A stretch of DNA of 64,000 bases from an uncultured Marvinbryantia sp. (GCA_937915375.1 CALDMO010000013.1:27824-91823), one strand, 5' to 3'. Shown: positions 8,205 to 17,184, numbered from the stretch's first letter. A program made the numbers and translations. The notes: generated by a model not told the origin, from the letters alone.

Positions 8205-8654
8205 CTACCGCCGCAGATGCGCTGCCATATCCCTGTAAGCTTCCTCAAGCGCCTGTTTTTTCGCTGTCTCTATCTCTGGAGGCACCAACGCTTTTTCCGC
8301 TTTTTTGATCTCATTCCAATCAGGTACGTTTTGATTTTCTGCCGCGAATACATGCGGATGACGACGAATCATTTTTTCACTGACAGCCTGTACCACCTCA
8401 GAAAAATCAAACTTTCCCTCTTCAGCAGCAATCTGAGACTGTAGCAAGATCAAAAATAACTGATCTCCCAGTTCTTCACAAAGATTTGTACTGTAACCGG
8501 TGCTTTTCTGCACCTTAATCGCAGCCAATACCTCTGCCGTTTCATCCACCATACACGGAACCAGACTCTCATGTGTCTGCGCCAAATCCCACGGGCACCC
8601 TTCCGGCGCCCGCAGTTTTTCTACAATCTCAAGCAAATCTTCTATCTGATACAT
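8205..8654 (-). CDS. mazG: MazG family nucleotide pyrophosphohydrolase
   Basis: A 149-residue single MazG domain that hydrolyses NTPs or dNTPs to the monophosphate and pyrophosphate. The motif LRAPEGCPWDLAQTHESL and the metal-binding E-x2-E and E-x2-D pairs (VDETAEVLAAI, CEELGDQLFLILL) are intact, followed by KMIRRHPHVF. It is shorter than two-domain MazG proteins, matching the short Firmicute form. It lies 10 bp after pgcA and just before hup, as in the yabN-hup arrangement. Confidence 0.93.
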   Translation of the reverse strand: MYQIEDLLEIVEKLRAPEGCPWDLAQTHESLVPCMVDETAEVLAAIKVQKSTGYSTNLCEELGDQLFLILLQSQIAAEEGKFDFSEVVQAVSEKMIRRHPHVFAAENQNVPDWNEIKKAEKALVPPEIETAKKQALEEAYRDMAAHLRR

Positions 8655-8664
8655 CCGCTTCCTC

Positions 8665-10398
8665 TTACAGCATTTTGTCGATCATTTCCAGAACCTGTTT
8701 GCCAAGCGCTTCGGATTTCGCATCCGCATCCGCTAAAGAAGTTCCCTTTACACCATAGTAAAATTTCACTTTCGGTTCTGTACCGGAAGGACGCACGCAC
8801 AACCATGCGTCATCATTCAGATCATAGTAAAGAACATTGGAATTCGGCAATCCTGTTGCTGTAGTTTCTCCCGTTTCCAGATTTTTAATCACATCCAGCT
8901 TGTAGTCTCTCGCGGATAATACCTTATAGTCACCGATTTTCTCCGGCGTATTGTTGCGCAATGTCGTCAGGATCTCCTGGATTTTCTGCAGACCCTCAAT
9001 TCCTTTTAAGGTAATAGACTTGATGTCATCTTTGTAATAGCCATATTTTTCATACATATCGATCATGGCATCCCACAATGTCTTGCCCTGACTCTTATAA
9101 AAAGCCGCCGCCTCACAAAGCGCCATCGTTGCAACAATAGCATCCTTATCTCGCGCATATGTACCGATCAGACAGCCATAACTCTCCTCAAAACCAAACA
9201 GATAAGTGCCGATGCCGGTCTTCTCAAATCCCAAAATCTGCTGACCGATATATTTAAAGCCTGTCAGAACCTCGATAAATTTCATTCCATAGGCTCTCGC
9301 GATCGCGCCCGCCATATTAGATGTTACGATTGTACTGACAACCGCTCCGTCTGCCGGAAGACCTTTTGTTGCCTTTCTCTGACTCAGTTCATATTCTTCC
9401 AGAAGCGCACCGGACATATTTCCGGTCAGGCAGATATACTCGCCGCTCTTTGTATCTTTTACATAGCAGCCAAGGCGGTCTGCATCCGGGTCCGTTGCCA
9501 GAACAAGATCCGCATCCACTTCCTTTGCCAGCTTCAGCCCCAGTTCAAATGCTTCTTTTGCTTCCGGGTTCGGATAGCTTACCGTCGGGAATTCGCCGTC
9601 CGGCAGTTCCTGCTCTTTTACGACATAAACATTTTCAAAACCAAGCTCTTTTAAAATTCGTCTTGCCGGAATATTACCGGTACCGTGCAGCGGACTGTAT
9701 ACGATACGAATATTTTTCTGCTGTTCCTTGATCGCATCCCAGTGAATCACCTGCTTTTTGAGCTCTTCGATATACGAATCGTCAATATTAGCACCGATTA
9801 CCTCATAAACACCTGCCGCCTTTGCAGCTTCTTTGTCCATCGTCTTTGTAGACGCATAATCGGTAATCTTATTTACCTCTTCCATGATACCAGAATCATG
9901 CGGCGGTGTAATCTGCGCACCATCCTCCCAGTATACTTTGTAACCGTTATATTCCGGCGGATTGTGGCTAGCCGTAATATTGATACCCGCAATGCAGCCA
10001 AGCTTTCTTACCGCATAGGAAAGTTCCGGCGTCGGTCTTAGAGATTCAAACACATACGCCTTGATACCGTTCGCCGCCAGGCAAAGAGCTGCCTCATCCG
10101 CAAACTCTGGCGACATTCTTCTGGAATCATAGGCAATCGCTACGCCTCTGCTTTCGCCGCCTACTTTGCGGATATAATTTGCCAATCCCTGCGTTGCTTT
10201 GCGAACTGTATAAATATTCATTCTGTTTGTACCAGCTCCAATCACACCGCGAAGTCCCGCCGTACCGAATTCAAGATCCTTATAAAAACGTTCTTTCATT
10301 TCATTTTCATCAGAAGCAATCGCTTTTAACTCTGCTTTAGTCGCCTCATCAAAAACCGGATTGGTAAGCCACTCCTGATACATCTCTTTATAGTCCAT
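8665..10398 (-). CDS. pgcA: Alpha-phosphoglucomutase/phosphomannomutase
   Basis: A 577-residue phosphohexomutase interconverting glucose-1-phosphate and glucose-6-phosphate. The start at 10398 follows GGGAGGG by 7 nt and gives MDYKEMYQEWL. All four active-site motifs are present: the phosphoserine loop ITASHNPPEYNGYK, the Mg loop DPDADRLG, the sugar-binding loop FGFEESYGCL and the phosphate-binding RPSGTEPK near the C-terminus. It connects glycogen and maltodextrin metabolism (glgB elsewhere in this window) to glycolysis and provides glucose-1-phosphate for envelope sugars. It is followed by mazG after 10 bp. Confidence 0.93.
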   Translation of the reverse strand: MDYKEMYQEWLTNPVFDEATKAELKAIASDENEMKERFYKDLEFGTAGLRGVIGAGTNRMNIYTVRKATQGLANYIRKVGGESRGVAIAYDSRRMSPEFADEAALCLAANGIKAYVFESLRPTPELSYAVRKLGCIAGINITASHNPPEYNGYKVYWEDGAQITPPHDSGIMEEVNKITDYASTKTMDKEAAKAAGVYEVIGANIDDSYIEELKKQVIHWDAIKEQQKNIRIVYSPLHGTGNIPARRILKELGFENVYVVKEQELPDGEFPTVSYPNPEAKEAFELGLKLAKEVDADLVLATDPDADRLGCYVKDTKSGEYICLTGNMSGALLEEYELSQRKATKGLPADGAVVSTIVTSNMAGAIARAYGMKFIEVLTGFKYIGQQILGFEKTGIGTYLFGFEESYGCLIGTYARDKDAIVATMALCEAAAFYKSQGKTLWDAMIDMYEKYGYYKDDIKSITLKGIEGLQKIQEILTTLRNNTPEKIGDYKVLSARDYKLDVIKNLETGETTATGLPNSNVLYYDLNDDAWLCVRPSGTEPKVKFYYGVKGTSLADADAKSEALGKQVLEMIDKML

Positions 10399-10479
10399 TG
10401 TAAATCCCTCCCATAATTTCCCTCTGTCTGTTTTGCGTACAGTCATTATTATGTACTCATAATAGCAGATGTTCTCTGA

Positions 10480-11469
10480 TTATTCCAGTGTTTTCAAGAA
10501 AGAATTTCGCAAATTCTGCTGATCAATCAGTCTTTGCAGCTTCTCCGTACTTTTCTCCGGAATCCAGCATTTATTATGATTATAATACTGATTTGCCAGT
10601 TTCCAGAACTTTTCCGGATAAAATAGCCGAATACTCAGATATTCCTGTTCTGCCCTCTGCATAGCCTTTTCATAATCATAGCTCTCTAAGATACGATAAC
10701 CTGCGCTAAACGACCATTCCTGTTTTTCCATGATTTTACGCATAAACTGATAAAGATCAGACACCTGTATATCATAACGACATTTATCAAAATTTCCAAT
10801 AAAAATCTGTCCTCTGGTCGGAAACCAAACATTGTGCTGATTGAAATTTCCATGACAAATACTGCCTTTTTTCAGCTCGTCGTTCCATAGTTGTACATAA
10901 GAAGACTGCCGCAAACGATGCAGCGCTTCCTGCGCCTGCTCAGCGAACAAAGAAAAACTATTTAAGAACAGGATTTCAAAACTGTTTTTCTGTTTGCGCC
11001 TGCGAATGAAAGAGTATACTTTACGAAGCTCTCGGTTGTGTCGTTCCAGTTCCTCCAACAAATTCCCGCCGACATAATCGGAATGTTCCTGTTCCCCCTC
11101 AGGCGGCAAATACATCCATTTATGAAGATGTGCCAGTCCTCTGACCGTCTGTTCAATATCCGCCATACTCTTTGTGTCGCATTCTCTCCCCTCATACCAA
11201 TCTTTTAAAATACAAGGCGGTTCATCTCTGTCCGGTGTAATTAAGTTTCCCTCTTTATTTTCGAGCGCAATATCTGCAAAAAAATAGCCCCGTGCTTTCA
11301 TCAGCTCCAATATTTTGTTCACAAACTGCATCTTTTTTTCCGAACTGCTGCAGTTTGTCAATAGCTTTCTGCCCTGGTTTGTCTCACAGATATAGGAGCC
11401 ACGCCCTCTTCTGGTGCTCATTACCTCAATCTCATATTGTTCTAATACCTTCAAGCTCTTTTCGTTCAC
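10480..11469 (-). CDS. CotS-like spore coat protein (kinase-like fold)
   Basis: A 329-residue protein of the CotS/YutH phosphotransferase-like family, associated with the spore coat. It begins with GTG at 11469 behind a GGGGAGGG ribosome site. The kinase-like catalytic loop appears as ICHGNFNQHNVW near residue 200, followed by IFIGNFDKCRYDIQVSDLYQF. The usual catalytic Asp of HGD is Asn here, so activity is doubtful while the downstream Asp of the metal-binding motif remains. The gene lies between pgcA and cca and may be independent. The coat role is inferred from the family, and a sugar or aminoglycoside kinase relative is the alternative. Confidence 0.75.
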   Translation of the reverse strand: MNEKSLKVLEQYEIEVMSTRRGRGSYICETNQGRKLLTNCSSSEKKMQFVNKILELMKARGYFFADIALENKEGNLITPDRDEPPCILKDWYEGRECDTKSMADIEQTVRGLAHLHKWMYLPPEGEQEHSDYVGGNLLEELERHNRELRKVYSFIRRRKQKNSFEILFLNSFSLFAEQAQEALHRLRQSSYVQLWNDELKKGSICHGNFNQHNVWFPTRGQIFIGNFDKCRYDIQVSDLYQFMRKIMEKQEWSFSAGYRILESYDYEKAMQRAEQEYLSIRLFYPEKFWKLANQYYNHNKCWIPEKSTEKLQRLIDQQNLRNSFLKTLE

Positions 11470-11561
11470 GCATATCCCTCCCCTATATCACTCCCTCTAT
11501 CGTATGCGCGAAATATGCAAATTAGAATCTCGCAATCAAGATTCCCTACAGTGCGTTTACA

Positions 11562-11631
11562 GTATTTTAATCATACAGAAATAAAGTATCCTATATGATT
11601 AAAATACCGCACCTGTTCTCACAGCTGCGGT
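11562..11631 (-). terminator. Terminator of the uppP-cca transcript plus adjoining 14-bp inverted repeat
   Basis: On the minus strand ACCGCA/TGCGGT with an inner TGT/ACA pair forms a hairpin at 11606-11631 overlapping the cca stop codon, followed by ATTTTAATC. Immediately downstream, GTATTTTAATCATA and TATGATTAAAATAC (11562-11575 and 11594-11607) form a perfect 14-bp inverted repeat with an 18-nt loop. The two structures share bases and are mutually exclusive at their junction. Confidence 0.6.
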
Positions 11632-12989
11632 AAATATGTTTTCATCAAATATTCTTTTGTATTATGCTCCGGCTCTTCCAGAACATCTTCCAGCATTTTA
11701 TTTAAAATCTCTCCGATTTCTCTGCCCTGCGTTACTCCTGCTGAAATTAAATCCTTCCCGGTCACAGCCATCGTTTTCAAAGAAAGACACTGTTTCTTTG
11801 TCAAAATTTCCTCATAAACCTCCAGCATCTGTTCCAGTACCATCAGCTTTTCTGTGCGGTGATAATCGCTCTGTGCCAAAACATCGGCACCGCACACCTG
11901 TAAAAGTACCGGGAACAATTCCGATGAACATTGTGCCAACAGTTTACGCACATATTTATCCGAAACTACGCGTTTCCCCTGATACAGTTTTTCACGATCA
12001 GCCTCGGAAAGCGGCGCACGGCGATCGTGCAGTCGCACCAAAAGTTTTACTTTGCGGGTGGTATCATTGTCAAATTTCAGCCTGCGCATGATCTGCCCAG
12101 CAATCTCTTCCCCTGCTTCCGGATGACCATAAAAATGATCCGTACCATCCTTCACTATTCTGCACTCCGGCTTTCCCATATCGTGAAATAAGACCGTCAA
12201 ACGCATCACTCTGTCTGCCTCTACAAACTCCAGCGCTTTCAGCGTATGTTCGCCAACGTTGAAGCAGTGATGCGGATTGTTTTGCTCTGTCTCCATCATA
12301 CGGTCAAATTCCGGCAGAAACACACGCGTCAAACCAAGCTGATAGGCATTTCGTAAAAGCTGCGGATGCGGTGAGACCAAAAGCTTGACCAGTTCCACCT
12401 GAATCCGCTCCGCGCTGATATTACGCAAATTCTCTGCCAGAAGAGCTGCCGCCCCCGCCGTTTTTTCTTCGATAGAAAATCCCAGCTGCGCCGCAAACCG
12501 CACAGCTCGCAGAATCCGCAGGGCATCCTCCTCAAAACGTTCTATCGCCTTTCCAACGCAGCGAATAATACCGTTTTCCAGATCTTCTATGCCTCCAAAC
12601 GCGTCTACCAGACCGCGCGACTCATTATAGGCCATCGCATTGATCGTAAAATCACGGCGTCTCAAATCTTCCGTCAGATTATCCGTAAAGCTGACAGCCT
12701 TCGGATGACGGCAGTCTGTATACTCTCCATCAATACGATACGTCGTCACCTCATATCCTTCTCCATCCATCAAAACCGTGACCGTACCGTGCGCAATACC
12801 GGTATCCACCGTTCTATGAAACAGCTCTTTCACCTGCTGCGGCTTGGCGGATGTGGTGATATCCCAGTCGTCCGGCTCACGCCCCAAAATGGAATCACGA
12901 ACACAGCCGCCTACTGCAAATGCTTCGTAGCCGGCTGTCTCCAGAGTTTTAATTATTTTTTTTACATGTTCAGGTAATATAATTTTCAT
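11619..12989 (-). CDS. cca: CCA-adding tRNA nucleotidyltransferase with HD domain
   Basis: A 456-residue class II polymerase-beta type enzyme that builds or repairs the tRNA 3-prime CCA end. The head domain has GGCVRDSILGREPDDWDITT with the metal-binding DxD, then RRDFTINAMAY, and the nucleotide-selecting EDALRILRAVRFAAQLGF. A C-terminal HD domain (VLFHDMGKPECR, VRLHDRRAP) suggests phosphohydrolase activity as in other clostridial forms. None of the tRNA genes seen here encodes CCA, consistent with need for this enzyme. It begins one base after the uppP stop codon. Confidence 0.93.
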   Translation of the reverse strand: MKIILPEHVKKIIKTLETAGYEAFAVGGCVRDSILGREPDDWDITTSAKPQQVKELFHRTVDTGIAHGTVTVLMDGEGYEVTTYRIDGEYTDCRHPKAVSFTDNLTEDLRRRDFTINAMAYNESRGLVDAFGGIEDLENGIIRCVGKAIERFEEDALRILRAVRFAAQLGFSIEEKTAGAAALLAENLRNISAERIQVELVKLLVSPHPQLLRNAYQLGLTRVFLPEFDRMMETEQNNPHHCFNVGEHTLKALEFVEADRVMRLTVLFHDMGKPECRIVKDGTDHFYGHPEAGEEIAGQIMRRLKFDNDTTRKVKLLVRLHDRRAPLSEADREKLYQGKRVVSDKYVRKLLAQCSSELFPVLLQVCGADVLAQSDYHRTEKLMVLEQMLEVYEEILTKKQCLSLKTMAVTGKDLISAGVTQGREIGEILNKMLEDVLEEPEHNTKEYLMKTYLPQL

Positions 12990-12990
12990 T

Positions 12991-13818
12991 CTAACCTCTT
13001 AACCAGAAATATCCAAGAACCACAATACCCAGCACAATGCGGTACCATCCGAATGCTACAAAACTGTGTTTTCGGATATAGCCCAACAGGAATTTGATTA
13101 CCGCGATTGATACTACAAACGCTACCACCATACCTGTGCCCAGCAGAATCACTTCATCAACTGTAAACGCAAGACCAAATTTTACTATCTTTAACAGACT
13201 GGCTCCCAACATCACCGGGACTGCCAGAAAGAAGGTAAATTCCGCCGCAACCGTTCTGGAAACGCCGATCATCAATGCGCCAAGAATGGTAGCTCCGGAA
13301 CGGGAAGTACCCGGAAATACTGCAGCAATCAGCTGAAACACACCGATCCATATAGCCACAGGATACGTAATCTGCGCGATAGAATTCACGCGAATACGCA
13401 TATCACGATTCTGTCGTTCGATCACGATAAACAAAATACCGAAAATGATCAACGCCATAGCCACCGTCTGATAGTTATAAAACAATTCATTCAGTACATC
13501 ATCATACAAAAGACCGATCACAGCTGCCGGAACACAAGCAACCAGGATCTTAAACCACATCTGGAATGTATCCTTTTTGATAAAATACTTTTCCTTTACC
13601 GAAAACGGCCACAGCTGATTCCAAAACAGAACCAAAACTGCCAAAATCGCTCCCAACTGAATCACTACCAGAAACATTTCCAGAAATTCTTCCGAAACAT
13701 TCAGCTTCACGAATTCATCCAACAGGATCATATGTCCGGTACTGCTGATCGGAAGCCATTCTGTAATTCCCTCAACAATACCAAACAAAACTGCTTTTAA
13801 GATTTCAATTATTTCCAT
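12991..13818 (-). CDS. uppP: Undecaprenyl-diphosphate phosphatase UppP (BacA)
   Basis: A 275-residue polytopic membrane protein with about eight hydrophobic segments. It carries both family motifs: GITEWLPISSTGHM (residues 16-29, with the catalytic Glu, Ser and His) and PGTSRSGATI (around residue 170). It recycles undecaprenyl pyrophosphate to the monophosphate carrier used for peptidoglycan and other envelope polymers, and overexpression gives bacitracin resistance. It is followed directly by cca (1-bp gap). Confidence 0.95.
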   Translation of the reverse strand: MEIIEILKAVLFGIVEGITEWLPISSTGHMILLDEFVKLNVSEEFLEMFLVVIQLGAILAVLVLFWNQLWPFSVKEKYFIKKDTFQMWFKILVACVPAAVIGLLYDDVLNELFYNYQTVAMALIIFGILFIVIERQNRDMRIRVNSIAQITYPVAIWIGVFQLIAAVFPGTSRSGATILGALMIGVSRTVAAEFTFFLAVPVMLGASLLKIVKFGLAFTVDEVILLGTGMVVAFVVSIAVIKFLLGYIRKHSFVAFGWYRIVLGIVVLGYFWLRG

Positions 13819-13921
13819 ATATTTACCTCTTTATTTTTTGTGCGCATCCCGGAAATTATCCGTTTTACTTTTTCAAACTTCTATCAGTATAGTATGACTG
13901 CCGTAAAATTACAAGAATTTC

Positions 13922-15280
13922 TTATTTCTTCTCTTCCCGCAGTTCCGGCAGCACCGTCAGCAGCATCGTAATATAGCAGGCACATCCGCCGATCAGGTTA
14001 GAAATCGGTTCCGCCCAGAACACACCGTTTACGCCAAGTCCCATCCTCGGCAGCAGCAAGGTCAGCGGCACTACAATAATCACTTTTCTAAAAATCGAAA
14101 AAAATGTAGCATGCTTAGCCTTGCCGAGCGCCACAAATGTACACTGTCCGCAGAACTGCAACGCCATAAAGAAAAAGCCGAAAAAGTAAATATGCATAGC
14201 AGGAATACCCAGCTCCAGCATATCGCCTTCTCCGTTGAAAATACGGATAAACGGTTCCGGCCAGATACGCAGCACCGCCCAGGCAAGCAAGGTGTAAGCA
14301 ATCCCGATTACCGATACAAATGCAATTGCCTGCTTTACTCTTTTATATGCGCGTTCTCCGTAATTATACCCCATTACCGGCGACGCGCCGTTCGTAAGCC
14401 CGGATACCGGCATATGAAAAATCTCACGCACAGAATTCAATACCGTCATGATGCCCACATAGATATCGCCCCCAGATGTCTTCAAGGTCGCGTTGCAGGC
14501 AATCTGTACAAGTCCGTTTGTAAAAGCCATCACAAATCCGGAAAATCCCATTGAAACAATACGGCCAATACGGCTCCATTCAATCCTCATCGCTTCCGGG
14601 CGTAGCCGCAAAGATGTTTTCCTTCCGGTCAAAAATTTTAATACCCACACCGCTGATACCATCTGTGAAAGAATTGTCGCAACCGCCGCGCCGGCCACAT
14701 CCATATCCAGCGCAAAAATAAAAATCGGATCAAGGATGATATTCAGTACCGCCCCGATCAAAACCGTCAGCATCCCGACCTGACCGAATCCCTGGCTATT
14801 AACAAAAGGATTCATGCCCAATGCAATCATCACAAAAACGGTACCAATCAAGTAAATACGGATGTAAGTACCCGCATAAGGAATCGTCTCCCTGCTTGCC
14901 CCGAAAGCAAACAAAATCGGCCGGTAGAACACCAGACAGAAGACCGTCAGGATCGCGCCTGTGATCAGCAGCATAGAAAATGTATTCCCCATCAGGGCTT
15001 CTGCCTCTTTCTGATTTCCTCTGCCGCGTTCAATTGCGCACAAAGGTCCGCCGCCGTTTCCAAAAAGCAGCGTAAACGCGCTGATAAGCGTGATGATCGG
15101 AAAGCACAGTCCCACACCGGTCAGCGCCATCGTGCCATGCCCCTCGATGCGGCCAATATACATACGATCCACTACATTATATAGCAGATTTAAAATCTGC
15201 GCCGCGGTCATCGGAACCGCTACATCTAATATATTTTTGTATACACTTCCCTTTGAAAAATCTGTCTGTTTCACCTGCAT
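13922..15280 (-). CDS. MATE family multidrug/Na+ (H+) antiporter
   Basis: A 452-residue transporter with twelve predicted helices in two related halves. MATE signatures include AVPMTAAQILNLLYNVVDRMYIGRIEG near the start and GFGQVGMLTVLIGAVLNIILDPIFIFAL in the first half, with a related SGLTNGASPVMGYNYGERAY in the second. It expels cationic drugs or metabolites, but the substrate is not readable. It is monocistronic and divergent from the NuoE-like gene. It resembles the DinF/NorM-related group common in Clostridia. Confidence 0.9.
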   Translation of the reverse strand: MQVKQTDFSKGSVYKNILDVAVPMTAAQILNLLYNVVDRMYIGRIEGHGTMALTGVGLCFPIITLISAFTLLFGNGGGPLCAIERGRGNQKEAEALMGNTFSMLLITGAILTVFCLVFYRPILFAFGASRETIPYAGTYIRIYLIGTVFVMIALGMNPFVNSQGFGQVGMLTVLIGAVLNIILDPIFIFALDMDVAGAAVATILSQMVSAVWVLKFLTGRKTSLRLRPEAMRIEWSRIGRIVSMGFSGFVMAFTNGLVQIACNATLKTSGGDIYVGIMTVLNSVREIFHMPVSGLTNGASPVMGYNYGERAYKRVKQAIAFVSVIGIAYTLLAWAVLRIWPEPFIRIFNGEGDMLELGIPAMHIYFFGFFFMALQFCGQCTFVALGKAKHATFFSIFRKVIIVVPLTLLLPRMGLGVNGVFWAEPISNLIGGCACYITMLLTVLPELREEKK

Positions 15281-15511
15281 TTGAAACCCTCTTTGCTTCT
15301 TTTGTACTATTTACAGTATAACACTTCGTACATAAAAGGAAACCCCAAAAAGGGCTTTCTTTCACTAAAACCACTTTCTTTCTCACAACTTCCATGCTAT
15401 CATCAAAATGAATATCTGTGGTAACCTGCATATCAATTTGGCAGAAATTGTATCACAGCTTCTATATCATATAAATTTATATAAAAATCCAAAAAGGAGG
15501 ATGCCGGCGCT

Positions 15512-16033
15512 ATGAATCATAATACAAATTATACTTCACCAAACGTTGCTCCCGAAAATACAGCCGCAGAGCTTGAACATATCTTTGCATACTATGCTGG
15601 TCAGCGCGACAAAAAAGACCAAGATGTCATCGTCCAAATGTTAAGAGAAGTCCAGGACGTAAACGGTTTCCTGACCAATGATTTAAAAGAACGGGCGGCA
15701 CAAACTGCCGAAGTACCGCTCTCACTGATTAACCTTCTGATCCGGACATATCCAAGTCTGAAAGAAGCTTCCTATACACACGTAATCACCGTTTGTTCAG
15801 GTGAACGCTGCGCGAAGAAAAACGGTCGTTTGATCGCTGATCTTATTCGCAAGGAACTTAATATTGGAAAAAACAATCTTTCTGCTGATGGCACATGTCT
15901 GTTAAAAACGCAAAATTGTTTAAAGCAATGCAGAACTTCCGCAAACTTTATCGTTGATGATGCACTTTATTCCAACGTAAAGCCGGAGAATGTGCCGAAT
16001 ATTTTAAAACAGGCACTGTCAACGCAAAAATAG
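15512..16033 (+). CDS. NuoE-like [2Fe-2S] thioredoxin-fold protein
   Basis: A 173-residue protein of the NADH dehydrogenase 24-kDa (NuoE) family. The helical N-terminus is followed by a thioredoxin-like [2Fe-2S] domain with CSGERC and NCLKQC, the four cysteines in the expected C-x4-C and C-x3-C arrangement. GGAGG lies 11 nt upstream of the start. In Clostridia such subunits normally sit beside a NuoF-like flavoprotein or [FeFe]-hydrogenase subunit; none is found here, so its electron-transfer partner must be encoded elsewhere. The adjacent region downstream is mobile-element debris. Confidence 0.8.
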   Translation: MNHNTNYTSPNVAPENTAAELEHIFAYYAGQRDKKDQDVIVQMLREVQDVNGFLTNDLKERAAQTAEVPLSLINLLIRTYPSLKEASYTHVITVCSGERCAKKNGRLIADLIRKELNIGKNNLSADGTCLLKTQNCLKQCRTSANFIVDDALYSNVKPENVPNILKQALSTQK

Positions 16034-16070
16034 AAAGTCAGACGAATGCTAAGAAAGGATAAGCTGAAGA

Positions 16071-16099
16071 AAATTCATTTTGGCTTAATTTGGGCTTAA
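16071..16099. repeat. 29-bp direct repeat, left copy
   Basis: Identical over 29 bp to positions 17153-17181, in the same orientation. It contains the sub-repeats TTTGGCTTAA and TTTGGGCTTAA. The flanking bases differ at both ends, so the match has sharp edges. The pair bounds a 1.1 kb AT-rich segment and could be recombination sites. Confidence 0.9.
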
Positions 16100-16180
16100 T
16101 TATTCACACATAAAGACATTTGAAAAGGAACTGGAAAAAGAAGCACTTTATTTAAAATATAATGCTCAATAACAGACAAG

Positions 16181-16295
16181 AGGACTTGTAAGGTTTCTGA
16201 CCTTTCAAGTCCTTTGCTGTATCATAGTGCTGTTGGCTGCATCTGTTCCGTCAAGGAATGCCCCACGGCGTATCGGCTACGCCTTGTTCCTTGAC
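16181..16295 (+). other. Non-coding stretch with two strong hairpins
   Basis: No gene is apparent between the NuoE-like stop codon and 16424. At 16181-16213 AGGACTTG-AAGG pairs with CCTT-CAAGTCCT and is followed by TTG, a possible terminator. At 16250-16295 a nested structure has the outer arms GTCAAGGAA/TTCCTTGAC (9 bp) and the inner arms GGCGTA/TACGCC. Such cruciforms are common in integrative elements, which is inference here. Confidence 0.6.
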
Positions 16296-16424
16296 CTCAC
16301 CATATTTTCTCTATTGCTTGATATCACAAATTTTCTTCAATCTGATAGACTCTCATTCTTTCACATACTCTAAAAAACAAACAGTCCTATCAAAAACTAT
16401 CTGGGCGCACAACTGGAAGTTGTT

Positions 16425-16910
16425 TTATTGTTTAGTGCTATTCTTTTTTCCAAATAGAACGAACAACCACGGAATAAAGAAACGCAAATAGCCAATAGGC
16501 ACAGTAATCGACATTTGCTCCTTCAAATAAAGGCTAAGTGATGATGGAAAACTCATCCATTCTAAAGGTGTCCCCAAGCGCATAAAAACTACGGCGGCAG
16601 GGCCTGTTGTGCTTCCCGAAAGAACTTGAATTACCAATAGCAAAATTCCATATACAACAACAATAGATGATGAAACAAAGATTTCCAAGCGAGTTTCATT
16701 GCGTAGCAACACAATCCCGCCAAGAAGCAAGAATACAATCAGCAGCACGCCACTCGTCAAAAGAGAGATCTTGCTGTCTATAACCCCCGGCTCAATCATG
16801 CCAAAATGTAACACAATTCGGATATAGCACGGATTATAGAGTAGTCCTGCTATCAGCGAAATCAATGGAACTCTCCAAAAGCTTCTTTTGAAATTTTTTA
16901 GTGTTTCCAT
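16425..16910 (-). CDS. Uncharacterised four-helix membrane protein in a mobile-element remnant
   Basis: A 161-residue protein with about four hydrophobic segments (residues 13-33, 46-67, 75-97 and 135-155), a basic start (METLKNFKRSFWR) and a basic tail (FGKKNSTKQ). No family is recognised. A near-ideal ribosome site (AAAGGAGGGG) lies 7 nt before the ATG, which supports real expression. Codon use is AT-richer than the surroundings, and the gene lies alone between the two 29-bp direct repeats with an integrase fragment nearby, so it is probably leftover cargo. A short TGTAA-N4-TTACA palindrome sits about 50 bp upstream. Confidence 0.65.
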   Translation of the reverse strand: METLKNFKRSFWRVPLISLIAGLLYNPCYIRIVLHFGMIEPGVIDSKISLLTSGVLLIVFLLLGGIVLLRNETRLEIFVSSSIVVVYGILLLVIQVLSGSTTGPAAVVFMRLGTPLEWMSFPSSLSLYLKEQMSITVPIGYLRFFIPWLFVLFGKKNSTKQ

Positions 16911-17024
16911 TTTATTGCCCCTCCTTTACAAATTCTAATTTGTTTATTTCTCATAATATCATACGCTGTAATTATTTACACCATTATAATCATAAAAAAG
17001 TAGACAATATCTCTACTAGCTACG

Positions 17025-17181
17025 TCATTCCTCTAACATTGTCATTGCTAAAGAACTATGCACCAAAATCGTTTTCAAAACTTGCGGTTGCATTCCGCTT
17101 CAATAGCTCTTGTGGCAAATGTATGTCTGAACACATGAGAAGTTATTCGAGGAAATTCATTTTGGCTTAATTTGGGCTTAA
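17025..17181 (-). pseudogene. Fragment of a tyrosine recombinase (integrase)
   Basis: The minus strand from 17181 reads FPRITSHVFRHTFATRAIEA and, after a one-base frameshift near 17095, GMQPQVLKTILVHSSLAMTM, then a stop. This is the box II region of phage-type tyrosine recombinases (HxxRHTFAT, then the ILGHSSLAMTM motif, here with Gly changed to Val). The catalytic Tyr and everything N-terminal are missing. The right 29-bp repeat falls inside this coding remnant. The reading is by eye, but the motif match is strong. Confidence 0.75.
17153..17181. repeat. 29-bp direct repeat, right copy
   Basis: Identical to 16071-16099. It overlaps the integrase fragment and ends 3 bp before the -35 box of the queT promoter. 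Confidence 0.9.
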
Positions 17182-17184
17182 AGG

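Noticed and set aside
16098..16171. A plus-strand stretch reading NYSHIKTFEKELEKEALYLK, which could be the tail of a second integrase
   Set aside because: Only about 24 residues with no upstream motif in frame (a stop lies just before), so the YSH match is too short to call.
16901..17170. Small plus-strand open frame of 89 codons
   Set aside because: It runs antisense through the integrase fragment, has no ribosome site and has no recognisable domain.
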